Assembly: GCA_030690315.1 (NCBI GenBank)
Contig: JAUYGY010000025.1
Location: 62,001-126,000, forward strand
Direction of reading: 5' to 3'
From: Aequorivita sp.
GTDB lineage: Bacteria; Bacteroidota; Bacteroidia; Flavobacteriales; Flavobacteriaceae
DNA length: 64,000 nt
Position 1 is the first letter of the stretch; the number at the start of each line of letters is the position of its first letter. The notes under the pieces were generated by a model. The model searched no databases. It had not been told where the DNA came from and saw nothing but the letters and a program-made list of their open reading frames with translations. This document shows, piece by piece, positions 34,670 through 42,300 of the stretch. The position numbers were made by a program, and so were the translations under genes.

Positions 34670-35452
34670 ATGGCAACAAAAACCGAAGTTACTGTTGAAG
34701 AGAAGTTAAGAGCTTTGTATGACCTACAGCTTATTGATTCGAGAATTGATGAAATAAGAAGCGTTCGTGGCGAGCTTCCATTGGAAGTTGAAGATCTTGA
34801 AGATGAAGTGGCAGGAATGAATACCCGTCTTGAAAAACTGAAAGCCGATCTTGAGATAATTGAAGAGCAAATCAAGGAAAAAAAGAACAATATTGAAGAG
34901 TCTAAAGCTCTCATCAAGAAATATGCTACACAGCAGGACAACGTTCGCAACAATCGCGAATACAACTCCTTGACCAAAGAAGTTGAATTTCAGGAGCTTG
35001 AAATACAGCTTGCTGAAAAAAATATCAAAGAATATCGCGCCCAGATTGAGCAGAAAAGTCAAGTTATTGAAGAAACAAAATCACGTTTTGACGAGCGCTC
35101 CGAACACCTGAAGCACAAACAAAGTGAATTGGACGAGATATTGAAGGAAACCGAAAAAGAAGAACAAACCCTTATAAAGCAGTCGGATACTTTCGAATCA
35201 CAAATTGAACCTCGACTTATAAAGGCTTATAAAAGAATCCGTACCAATGTAAAGAACGGTCTAGCCATTGTGGCTGTGGAGCGTGGAGCTTCTGGCGGTT
35301 CATTCTTTACAATTCCACCACAGGTGCAAATGGAAATTGCGGGTCGCAAAAAAATAATTACTGACGAACACAGTGGCCGCATTTTGGTAGATCCAGATCT
35401 TGCCAATGAAGAACGTGAAAAGATGGAAGCGATGTTTGCAAAACTTAAATAA
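34670..35452 (+). CDS. COG1579-type coiled-coil protein with degenerate zinc ribbon
   Basis: 260 residues: a long antiparallel coiled coil (residues ~10-190) and a C-terminal domain that aligns with the C4 zinc ribbon of COG1579/CdsZ proteins (GASGGSFFTIPPQVQMEIAG, then DEHSGRILVDPDL). The four expected Cys are replaced by Ser, Gly or other residues; the whole protein has no Cys, so zinc cannot be bound in the usual way. Three bases separate it from nif3, so both are co-translated. In other phyla this family has been linked to Nif3 and to ribosome or RNA-related roles; here the function is unproven. Confidence 0.87.
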   Translation: MATKTEVTVEEKLRALYDLQLIDSRIDEIRSVRGELPLEVEDLEDEVAGMNTRLEKLKADLEIIEEQIKEKKNNIEESKALIKKYATQQDNVRNNREYNSLTKEVEFQELEIQLAEKNIKEYRAQIEQKSQVIEETKSRFDERSEHLKHKQSELDEILKETEKEEQTLIKQSDTFESQIEPRLIKAYKRIRTNVKNGLAIVAVERGASGGSFFTIPPQVQMEIAGRKKIITDEHSGRILVDPDLANEEREKMEAMFAKLK

Positions 35453-35473
35453 GCAAACAATCCCAACTATAAT

Positions 35474-35504
35474 AAAGCCTTCACATTTAGTGGAGGCTTT
35501 TTTT
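35474..35504 (+). terminator. Terminator of the nif3 operon
   Basis: Arms AAAGCCTTCAC (35474-35484) and GTGGAGGCTTT (35490-35500) with one G-T pair, five-base loop, then a run of T. Confidence 0.85.
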
Positions 35505-35561
35505 GTACTTTAATTGAAAGGTTATTTAAAAACCAAAGACTTATTGCCTAAACATTTTAAA

Positions 35562-36236
35562 ATGAAAAAATACACAATTATTGTTGTCAGCCTTTTTCTT
35601 TTCACAATGCAAGGTGCCTGCAAACCTTCCAACGAAAGTAATAAAGAAGCCGAAAACATTGCACAAAAAGAACAAACTCCCATACAGACCGAAACAGAAA
35701 ATGGGCTGAAGCGCGCTTATTTTGCTAGTGGCTGTTTTTGGTGTGTTGAGGCGGTTTATGAAAGCGTTATTGGAGTAAAGGAAGCAATTTCAGGATATAG
35801 CGGCGGGAAAGTTGATAATCCAACGTATGAAAATCACGCCGACCATGCGGAAGCTGTAGAGGTTATTTATGACCCTTCAATTATAAGTTTTGGTCAATTG
35901 TTAGCTGTCTATTTCGGATCGCAGAATGTTACCCAAGTAAACGGGCAAGGCCCAGACCATGGCAAATCCTATCGATCCATTATATTTTATCAGAATGATG
36001 AAGAGAAAAAAATAATAGATGAAAAGGTTGCTGAATTAAATAAACAATTGGATGGAGATAAAGTTGCAGCCCAAGTTTTGCCCTTCCAAAAATTCTGGGA
36101 TGCTGAAAACTACCATCAAAATTATGAGAAGAACAACCCTGATAATCCTTATATTCAGAATGTTTCTATTCCTCGTTTAAATAAGTTCAAGCAAAAATTT
36201 CCAGAGCTTTTAAAAAAGGAATTGAATCATAATTAA
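35562..36236 (+). CDS. msrA: Peptide-methionine (S)-S-oxide reductase, lipoprotein form
   Basis: Repairs oxidised methionine. 224 residues starting at the ATG that gives MKKYTIIVVSLFLFTMQGAC, a lipoprotein signal with the acylated Cys near residue 20; the enzyme therefore works on the periplasmic side. Catalytic motif GCFWCVEAVYES with C58, then SGYSGGKVDNPTYENH, DHAEAVEVIYDP and PFQKFWDAENYHQNY. No fused MsrB. A longer reading frame begins upstream but would destroy the lipoprotein signal. It is followed after a short space by a hairpin shared with the convergent methyltransferase gene. Confidence 0.93.
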   Translation: MKKYTIIVVSLFLFTMQGACKPSNESNKEAENIAQKEQTPIQTETENGLKRAYFASGCFWCVEAVYESVIGVKEAISGYSGGKVDNPTYENHADHAEAVEVIYDPSIISFGQLLAVYFGSQNVTQVNGQGPDHGKSYRSIIFYQNDEEKKIIDEKVAELNKQLDGDKVAAQVLPFQKFWDAENYHQNYEKNNPDNPYIQNVSIPRLNKFKQKFPELLKKELNHN

Positions 36237-36252
36237 AAAATAATTCTTCAAT

Positions 36253-36292
36253 AAAAAAGCCTGACAAGCTTTATAGCGTGTCAGGTTTTTTT
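36253..36292. terminator. Bidirectional terminator with a stop codon in its loop
   Basis: Stem CCTGACA (36260-36266) / TGTCAGG (36279-36285), extended by A/T runs outside and by GCT/AGC inside, leaving the tetraloop TTAT. The TTA of this loop is the TAA stop codon of the minus-strand methyltransferase gene, so the last codons (KKPDTL) are encoded by the stem. It serves msrA on the plus strand and the methyltransferase on the minus strand. Confidence 0.85.
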
Positions 36293-37080
36293 ACTGCTTT
36301 TATTTCAAACACCAATGGATACATTTTATTAGAAAGCTCAAACAAGCCTTCTGCATTTTTCGCCAAACCAGGAAAAATATCATAAGGCGAAGCGTCGTGC
36401 TCCTTTAAATATTCTATATGAAGTCCCGCCTTAGAAAGTGATGTAATCACTTCCCCTAAACTGTGGTTCCAGCCGTATTCCTTACTAACCATTTTTGAAT
36501 TTTTATCGGCATAGGTTCCTTCGTATTCCTCATAAATCGCTTCCTTTTGCTGATAGCCATATTTCATCACGGGTGGTGAAGTAGTATAATCAAACATCCA
36601 AGCAATGGGATGGAATTCAACAATATAAAAGAAACCGCCAGGCTTCAATCTTTCAGCAATCATTTTTGCCCAGGGCTTCAAGTCGGGCAGCCAGCCTATA
36701 GTGCCGTAACTTGTGAAAACGATATCAAACTTTTCTGATACATATTTCGAAGTGTCCAAAACATTACAGCAAACAAAATTTGCGTCAAGAATTAATTCGG
36801 TGTTTAATTTTTTTGCCAAGTTGATTCCTTCGTCAGAAATATCAACGCCCGTGCACTTTGCTCCCATCCTCGATAAACTCAATGTATCCTGCCCAAAATG
36901 GCATTGAAGATGTAAAAGCCTTTTGCCCGAAATATCGCCCAAAGCCTGCAATTCATATTTATTAAGCGAAGATTTCCCTTTTTTAAAATTTTCCAAATCG
37001 TAAAAATCACTTTTTGCGTGAATGGCTACTTTGGTATTCCAGGTATTTCGATTGGTTTCAAATTTCTCTTTAAAGTCCAC
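36271..37080 (-). CDS. SAM-dependent methyltransferase, class I
   Basis: 269 residues. Motif I is LLHLQCHFGQDTLSLSRMG, followed by the acidic VDISDEGI, KFDIVFTSYGTIGWL and the post-motif LKPGGFFYIVEFHP: a class I Rossmann methyltransferase of the Methyltransf_25/11 type. Substrate unknown. GTG start giving MDFKEKFETNRNTWNTKVA; a longer frame to 37167 exists but runs across the TACTTTTG promoter element. The C-terminus is encoded by the shared terminator hairpin. Confidence 0.85.
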   Translation of the reverse strand: MDFKEKFETNRNTWNTKVAIHAKSDFYDLENFKKGKSSLNKYELQALGDISGKRLLHLQCHFGQDTLSLSRMGAKCTGVDISDEGINLAKKLNTELILDANFVCCNVLDTSKYVSEKFDIVFTSYGTIGWLPDLKPWAKMIAERLKPGGFFYIVEFHPIAWMFDYTTSPPVMKYGYQQKEAIYEEYEGTYADKNSKMVSKEYGWNHSLGEVITSLSKAGLHIEYLKEHDASPYDIFPGLAKNAEGLFELSNKMYPLVFEIKAVKKPDTL

Positions 37081-37094
37081 GGGATAATTTTTGA

Positions 37095-37102
37095 CAAAAG
37101 TA
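37095..37102 (-). promoter_or_regulatory. Candidate -7 promoter element for the methyltransferase gene
   Basis: TACTTTTG on the minus strand, exact TAnnTTTG, 14 bases before the GTG at 37080. It excludes the upstream start of the longer frame. Confidence 0.55.
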
Positions 37103-37237
37103 AAGATTATCTCAAAATACACATTGCTAAACGTTTTTAAATATTTAATGCCGAATTCGTTAAACAACGGTTAAAAAATTGAAGCGTGAGCTGATTTATT
37201 GTAGATTTAGGAATACTAACAAAAAAAACAACTACTT

Positions 37238-37390
37238 ATGAGAGATTTAATTTGGTTAATTGTAGTGATTTTAATAATAGGCTGGCTTTTGGGCTTTTTC
37301 TATTTTTCATTGGGAGCCTTCATTCATATTTTATTGGTGCTGGCTATTATTGGAATTCTTTGGCGTTTGGCCACAGGCAGAAGGCTATAA
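37238..37390 (+). CDS. Lmo0937-family small membrane protein
   Basis: 50-residue protein: MRDLIWLIVVILIIGWLLGF, then FYFSLGAFIHILLVLAIIGI and LWRLATGRRL. Two membrane helices with a short loop and a basic C-terminal tail, the pattern of the lmo0937 family. Such genes are often stress-induced; role unknown. Found by reading the sequence, with ATG, clean stop and family match. A tiny lipoprotein gene follows 44 bases on, perhaps in the same transcript. TAGATTTA at 37203 is a near match to the -7 element. Confidence 0.82.
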   Translation: MRDLIWLIVVILIIGWLLGFFYFSLGAFIHILLVLAIIGILWRLATGRRL

Positions 37391-37434
37391 TTTATTTTTA
37401 AACCGTAATATCAACCTTTAAAAAATAAACTACT

Positions 37435-37566
37435 ATGAAAAAAACATTTTTAATTTTATTCGCTGCGGGTCTTTTGAGTACAGGGTTCATCAGTTGCCGT
37501 GAAAACAAAACAGTTGGTGACGAGATAGAAGACGTTGCAGACGATGTTGAAGATGCAGTAGATTAA
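37435..37566 (+). CDS. Tiny lipoprotein with acidic tail
   Basis: 43 residues: lipoprotein signal MKKTFLILFAAGLLSTGFIS with the acylated Cys21, then an acidic tail DEIEDVADDVEDAVD that could form one amphipathic helix. Similar short entericidin-like or CsbD-neighbour lipoproteins are common in Bacteroidota. Together with the 50-residue membrane protein it probably forms a stress-related pair. Function not known. Confidence 0.7.
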   Translation: MKKTFLILFAAGLLSTGFISCRENKTVGDEIEDVADDVEDAVD

Positions 37567-37583
37567 CTAATATGTCTAAACCT

Positions 37584-37618
37584 AAAAAGCCCTCTCAGTT
37601 ATTATTGAGGGGGCTTTT
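37584..37618. terminator. Bidirectional terminator, second with a stop codon in its loop
   Basis: Arms AAAAGCCCTCTCA (37585-37597) and TGAGGGGGCTTTT (37606-37618) pair with one G-T; the eight-base loop GTTATTAT contains the TTA that is the TAA stop of the minus-strand GNAT gene. The arm encodes its final residues (KPPQ). Confidence 0.85.
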
Positions 37619-37889
37619 CATTTGCCAAAATAGATTTCCATTCGGGATGTTTATAAATATATTTTTTAATAAAAGGACATACTGGCTTCACTTTCAGTCC
37701 CCGAAGTTCTATCGCCAACAAAACAGATTCTGCCATTTCGCTCGCCACACCCCTTCCGCCAAGCGCTTCGGGTACTTCTGTATGGTTCAATGACAAAACA
37801 CCGGGCAATACGGAATATTCAATAATGGCTTGATGCCCATCAACAATGGCCTCAAATCTGTTTTTCTCTTTATTATCAATCACTTGCAT
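37602..37889 (-). CDS. Small GNAT-type N-acetyltransferase (YjdJ-like)
   Basis: 95 residues, the length of the short GNAT group (Gtn/YjdJ). The acetyl-CoA loop is EALGGRGVASEMAESVL (Q/R-x-x-G-x-A), preceded by LSLNHTEVP and followed by KVKPVCPFIKKYIYKHPEW, the signature end of this family (CPF..Y...HPE). Substrate unknown. ATG giving MQVIDNKEKNRFEAIVDGH was chosen over a longer hydrophobic extension. Stop codon lies in the terminator loop. Confidence 0.88.
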   Translation of the reverse strand: MQVIDNKEKNRFEAIVDGHQAIIEYSVLPGVLSLNHTEVPEALGGRGVASEMAESVLLAIELRGLKVKPVCPFIKKYIYKHPEWKSILANEKPPQ

Positions 37890-37983
37890 TTCAGTTTGAA
37901 CTATATAGGTTAATACACGATAAAAATACAAAATATATGAAAGCAATATTGGTTTGATTACTTTTACACAAAATAATTTTTCT

Positions 37984-38679
37984 ATGAAAAAATCAATCTA
38001 TATTATTTTTATTTCCGCTGTTTTCTTTTCGTGTAACAACCCTAAAAATTCTTCCGAAAATGAAGTAAAAAACCAGCTAGGTTCAGAAGAAAATCTAAGC
38101 ACCACAGAAAAAATAGCAAACGCAAACGGGTTTGAAAATTGGAAAGATGTTACAGAGATATCGTTTACTTTTAATGTGGATCGCGGGGAAAATCATTTTG
38201 ACCGCTCCTGGATTTGGAAACCCAAAACAGGAGACGTAACAATGATGGGAGCAAAAGACACGATTGCATACAATCGGTCAAAAATGGATAGTTTGATAAT
38301 GAAAACGGATGGCTCTTTTATAAATGACAAATACTGGTTGCTTGCACCCTATCAAATAGTTTGGGATGAGGGCACTACTTTTTCTGAAAAACAAAACGTG
38401 GTAGCACCAATTTCAAAAGACACTTTAAACCAACTGACGATTGTTTATGGCAATAATGGTGGCTATACTCCCGGTGATGCCTATGATTTATTTTATGATA
38501 CGGATTTCAAAATAAAAGAATGGAATTACAGACAGGCAAGTGCCGAAAAACCTTCCATGTCCACAACTTGGGAAGATTATGAAAATTTCAGCGGACTTGA
38601 AATTGCAAAAACACACAAAGACAGTACGGGCAATTTCAAATTATATTTCACCAATATTTCAGTGAAAAAAGAAAATTGA
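37984..38679 (+). CDS. Lipoprotein of unknown function
   Basis: 231 residues with lipoprotein signal MKKSIYIIFISAVFFSC (Cys17 acylated). The mature part has WKDVTEISFTFNV, RSWIWKPKTGDVTM and YDLFYDTDFKIKEWNYR, a pattern of antiparallel strands with exposed aromatics, like the outer-membrane lipoprotein carriers or DUF6503-type proteins; I cannot assign a family firmly. Monocistronic, convergent on the haloperoxidase gene with two bases between stops and no hairpin. Confidence 0.72.
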   Translation: MKKSIYIIFISAVFFSCNNPKNSSENEVKNQLGSEENLSTTEKIANANGFENWKDVTEISFTFNVDRGENHFDRSWIWKPKTGDVTMMGAKDTIAYNRSKMDSLIMKTDGSFINDKYWLLAPYQIVWDEGTTFSEKQNVVAPISKDTLNQLTIVYGNNGGYTPGDAYDLFYDTDFKIKEWNYRQASAEKPSMSTTWEDYENFSGLEIAKTHKDSTGNFKLYFTNISVKKEN

Positions 38680-38681
38680 AA

Positions 38682-40838
38682 TTAATTTTTCAACAGTTTC
38701 TGTGTCCACACTTTTTTATCGCCATCACGTAAACTGAAAAAATACAAACCCGGTCGTAAACTTGAAACGTCCATCTGAAACTCATTATTTGTATTGAAAT
38801 TTGTTGCGGAAGAAAGTACTTTTCTTCCTAAAACATCGAAAATAACAGCTACATAATTTCTTCCGCTTCTGTAAAGAACAGTAATCATTTCATCCGCCGG
38901 ATTGGGGAAAACAACACCGTTTTCCGCAATTTCACCCGTGAAATATTTTTCAGCAAATGAAAATGCCTCCACGCCTATTTCATAACCAATTCTTCTTCCA
39001 GCAATATCATCAACAGGGGGATGAATACCGCCCCAAATCCGCGAAAGACTGCATTGATCTGAAGCGTCGCGGTACGTTGCCCATTGCAATTGAAAGTTTT
39101 GGCTCGGCCCTTCTTCAAAAACCAAAAACTCGTTTTTTTCAATATCGAATATTCCCATTCCTCCGGGAAAGTATTCACTTCCGGTAAGCATCGTCATAAC
39201 TTCAGCTGCCGCGCGTGAAAATGTGGAATGTCCTGAAACATACCCCGCAAATGGTGGAGTAACAAAAGAGGGCCGTTGGTATGGCCACCATTCCGAAGAA
39301 AGTATCCACCCAACACCAGCTTCGTCAATATTTGGGTTAACAATATATTCAGGCCCGCGCCAAGTGTAAAGTTTCATTTTGCCCAAATTTTCGTTGAAAT
39401 TTCCCGCCAATGAATCTCCTTCTTTTATCAATTCAATTCTCCCAGGAATAATGGGGAGTCCGTGGGGATCGTAACTTGGTTGATTGGGATCACTGGATTG
39501 CCCTTTCTCTCCCATATAACGGAGTGAACTCACCGGCCTTATAAAATCATAATATCCTTTTATTCCCCAAGCACTTACCGCCACATCGTGCATCGTGCCC
39601 CCTAAAATAAAATAACTTTTTACGTCCCATTCCAAATCAGATAAAATGGGTCCCGAACCTTTAAATTTCTTAATGGTTGACGGATGGTCGCTAACGTAGT
39701 TCAGCAAAACAAACCAATGTCCGGGTGGGGTTTCGCTGTGGGGGCCATCTGCCCAAAATTCAGCCAAGGCTCTGGTATAGTCGCCTCTGTAAACAATTTG
39801 GGGCTGATAAGTTTCTCCCGTTACGCCATTAATTTCCCTTCCGAGACTGGGATCGCCGCCTTCCTCTAAATCATAAAAATCCTTATATTCTTGCAATGCT
39901 TCAGGGTATAAATCCATACTTAAATTACCATTACTTCGCGGAGAAATATCTAGTTTCACACTATCAGCGGGACTAAGATGTGCGCCCCATGCAGCTACTA
40001 ACGAAAAATTCCATTTATAGGCATCTTCCTCCCCCAAACCTTCCTGAATATAACATGGTGGCCCCGGATCGTGATATACCCAAAAATCATATCCCGGAAC
40101 ACTGTAAATTGTTTTGTCTTCTTCACTTAACGAAAAAGTTGCAACCCGTCCCCACTCGGGGCTTAAAAAAGGTGGTTGCCCGCCAGGAATGGTATGCCCA
40201 CTTTGATCAACGTAAGCTTCAATTTTTAATGGCTGCCAATTGTTTGGAAATTCTAAATCAGGATTTCCCGAAATATCCATATTCAGTGGCTCATTCAAGG
40301 GTTCGTAAAATTGGTTGGCGTAATTATTGGCTTCATTTGCACCATCCTGCAATCCAAATTCAATAATTTTTTGAGCCATATAATTTCCCAAAGCGGCAGG
40401 ATTTCCGTTGTGATAATTTGTATCAGTATAATTTTTATCAAAACCCAAATCATCCATAAGAGTATCTATAGATGCCATAATTTCCGTGGTTTCAGGGGAA
40501 TTGGCAAAACGATGCTGAATAAATCTATAAACCCCATAGCTTATTGCCTTTCTCTGCGCTTCTAATGAAGATTCGTCAGTCTCAAATCCATCAAATTCAC
40601 AAGTAAAACCATCAACAGTTTTTCCGAGGAAATAAGTATCAGCCTGCTTATTGAAAGCCGCCCACATATCATACATAATTACTGAGGAATGAAACAAGTT
40701 TCGGGCGTGAATTGTTGGGCGAGCATAATCATTTCTAATGGCATTCAGCATTTCCTCATTCCATTGGCGCGCAACAGATTGGCAAAATATTGATCCCGAA
40801 AGGGATAAGAAAGCAATTAAAAGTAATTTTCTAAACAT
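38682..40838 (-). CDS. Vanadium-dependent haloperoxidase-like PAP2 protein, T9SS-secreted
   Basis: 718 residues with signal peptide MFRKLLLIAFLSLSGSIFCQ. The PAP2/haloperoxidase core supplies vanadate or phosphate ligands: YDFIRPVSSLRY (RP), PFAGYVSGHSTFSRAAAEV (SGHS) and SLSRIWGGIHPPVDDIAGRR (R, H and D). The end (~650-718) is a T9SS sorting domain (VVFPNPADEMITVLY, then DVSSLRPGLYFFSLRDG and WTQKLLKN), so the enzyme is exported to the surface. It may halogenate or act as a phosphatase; motifs alone cannot decide. Monocistronic, between a lipoprotein gene and the kynurenine cluster. Confidence 0.87.
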   Translation of the reverse strand: MFRKLLLIAFLSLSGSIFCQSVARQWNEEMLNAIRNDYARPTIHARNLFHSSVIMYDMWAAFNKQADTYFLGKTVDGFTCEFDGFETDESSLEAQRKAISYGVYRFIQHRFANSPETTEIMASIDTLMDDLGFDKNYTDTNYHNGNPAALGNYMAQKIIEFGLQDGANEANNYANQFYEPLNEPLNMDISGNPDLEFPNNWQPLKIEAYVDQSGHTIPGGQPPFLSPEWGRVATFSLSEEDKTIYSVPGYDFWVYHDPGPPCYIQEGLGEEDAYKWNFSLVAAWGAHLSPADSVKLDISPRSNGNLSMDLYPEALQEYKDFYDLEEGGDPSLGREINGVTGETYQPQIVYRGDYTRALAEFWADGPHSETPPGHWFVLLNYVSDHPSTIKKFKGSGPILSDLEWDVKSYFILGGTMHDVAVSAWGIKGYYDFIRPVSSLRYMGEKGQSSDPNQPSYDPHGLPIIPGRIELIKEGDSLAGNFNENLGKMKLYTWRGPEYIVNPNIDEAGVGWILSSEWWPYQRPSFVTPPFAGYVSGHSTFSRAAAEVMTMLTGSEYFPGGMGIFDIEKNEFLVFEEGPSQNFQLQWATYRDASDQCSLSRIWGGIHPPVDDIAGRRIGYEIGVEAFSFAEKYFTGEIAENGVVFPNPADEMITVLYRSGRNYVAVIFDVLGRKVLSSATNFNTNNEFQMDVSSLRPGLYFFSLRDGDKKVWTQKLLKN

Positions 40839-40963
40839 AAACTGTTTTATACCAAATGGTTTTATTCTTTTAAAAGGTTGAAATTAAATAATTAATTCGG
40901 AAAAAAAGTAAAATTGAATTCTTTTGAAAGTGAAGAGTCTCAAAATAAACGAATATTAATTCC

Positions 40964-40971
40964 TATTTTTG
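40964..40971 (+). promoter_or_regulatory. kynU: Candidate -7 promoter element for the kynurenine cluster
   Basis: TATTTTTG, exact TAnnTTTG, 29 bases before the kynU ATG. The genes after kynU are tightly packed, so it may drive the whole cluster. I see no repressor operator. Confidence 0.55.
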
Positions 40972-41000
40972 TGAAAAGGTGAAAAAATCAATTCCCGCCA

Positions 41001-42263
41001 ATGTTTCAAAACTCTTTAGAATACGCAAAACAACAGGACGCCAAGGATTCTTTGGCACCCTTCCGAAATAAATTCCATATTCCAACAAATGCTTCAGGCG
41101 AAGAATTGATTTACCTCTGCGGAAATTCCCTCGGATTACAACCCAAAATCACTTCAGAATATATTCAGGAAGTATTGAAAGATTGGGCAAAATACGGGGT
41201 TGAAGGCCACGTTGAAGGAAAACATCCGTGGCTTCCGTACCACGAATTCTTGACCGAAAATATGGCGAAAATCGTGGGTGCAAAACCTTCGGAAGTGGTT
41301 GTGATGAATACGTTGACAACCAACCTTCATTTAATGATGGTCTCGTTTTACCAGCCCACAAAAACGAAGTACAAAATTGTGGTGGAAAGCGATGCTTTTC
41401 CAAGTGATAAATATGCCGTTGAAAGTCAGTTGAAATTTCACGGAATAGATTCCAAAGAGGGCTTGATTCTTTGGAAACCCAGAAAAGGCGAAGTACTCTG
41501 CCGTTTTGAGGATTTGGAGGAAATAATGAAAAATCATGGAAACCAAATAGCTTTGCTGATGATTGGCAGCACCAATTATTACACCGGCCAATCGTTTCCG
41601 CTAAAAAAAATTACTGAACTTGGCCATAAACACAACTGTTTGGTTGGTTTCGATTTGGCGCATGGCGTGGGAAATATTCAGCCAAACCTACACGAAACCG
41701 GAGCCGATTTCGCAGTTTGGTGCTCCTATAAATATTTAAACAGCGGCCCGGGAAGTCTTGGCGGTTGTTTTGTTCACGAACGCCACGCAAACAATGAAAA
41801 CCTCAACCGTTTTGCCGGCTGGTGGGGTCATAACAAACAAACGCGTTTCAATATGCGACACGAATTTGATGCGCTTGAAGGTGCAGAAGGTTGGCAACTC
41901 AGCAATCCGCCAATACTTTCAATGGCGGCAATTCGTGCTTCGTTGGATACTTTTGCCGAAGCTGGTTTTGAAAACCTCCGGAATAAATCTGAAAAGCTTA
42001 CGGGCTACTTGGAATTTCTATTGGATGAAATGAAAAACGATTCCATCAATGTTATAACCCCGCGAAATCCCGAGGAACGCGGCTGCCAACTTTCAATCCA
42101 AGTGAAAGATGCAGATAAAAGTTTACACACAAAACTAACCGAAACAGGCGTAATAAGCGACTGGCGCGAACCCGATGTAATCCGTGTTGCCCCTGCCCCA
42201 CTTTACAATAGTTTTGAGGATGTTTTCAGGTTTTCGGAAAAATTAAAAGAAGTTTTAAAATAA
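41001..42263 (+). CDS. kynU: Kynureninase
   Basis: PLP enzyme that cleaves kynurenine or 3-hydroxykynurenine to (3-hydroxy)anthranilate and alanine. 420 residues. LYLCGNSLGLQPK-like N-terminus (IYLCGNSLGLQPK), VVMNTLTTNLHLMM, GFDLAHGVGNIQP and the PLP lysine K244 in WCSYKYLNSGPGSLGG, plus RFAGWWGHNKQTRF. It opens the catabolic cluster. Start ATG is the only candidate. As kmo follows, the relevant substrate is probably 3-hydroxykynurenine. Confidence 0.96.
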   Translation: MFQNSLEYAKQQDAKDSLAPFRNKFHIPTNASGEELIYLCGNSLGLQPKITSEYIQEVLKDWAKYGVEGHVEGKHPWLPYHEFLTENMAKIVGAKPSEVVVMNTLTTNLHLMMVSFYQPTKTKYKIVVESDAFPSDKYAVESQLKFHGIDSKEGLILWKPRKGEVLCRFEDLEEIMKNHGNQIALLMIGSTNYYTGQSFPLKKITELGHKHNCLVGFDLAHGVGNIQPNLHETGADFAVWCSYKYLNSGPGSLGGCFVHERHANNENLNRFAGWWGHNKQTRFNMRHEFDALEGAEGWQLSNPPILSMAAIRASLDTFAEAGFENLRNKSEKLTGYLEFLLDEMKNDSINVITPRNPEERGCQLSIQVKDADKSLHTKLTETGVISDWREPDVIRVAPAPLYNSFEDVFRFSEKLKEVLK

Positions 42264-42272
42264 AAAATATCT

Positions 42273-42293
42273 CCTCGAGCGCAGTCGAGAGGT
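42273..42293. repeat. Short palindromic intergenic repeat between kynU and kmo
   Basis: CCTCGAGCGCAGTCGAGAGG: arms CTCGA/TCGAG around GCGCAG, 37-base spacer between genes. An inverted-orientation relative (CTCGACTGTGCTCGA) lies at 56836 and a diverged one at 56086. It belongs to a dispersed repeat type I recall from many flavobacterial genomes. Confidence 0.8.
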
Positions 42294-42300
42294 CAATTTT

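Noticed and set aside
36253..36292. The hairpin near msrA considered as a transposon end
   Set aside because: Stem plus T run on both strands, position between convergent genes and no direct repeats fit a terminator.
37081..37167. 29-codon N-terminal extension of the methyltransferase
   Set aside because: A TACTTTTG promoter element lies inside the extension and the family starts at MDFKEKFETN.
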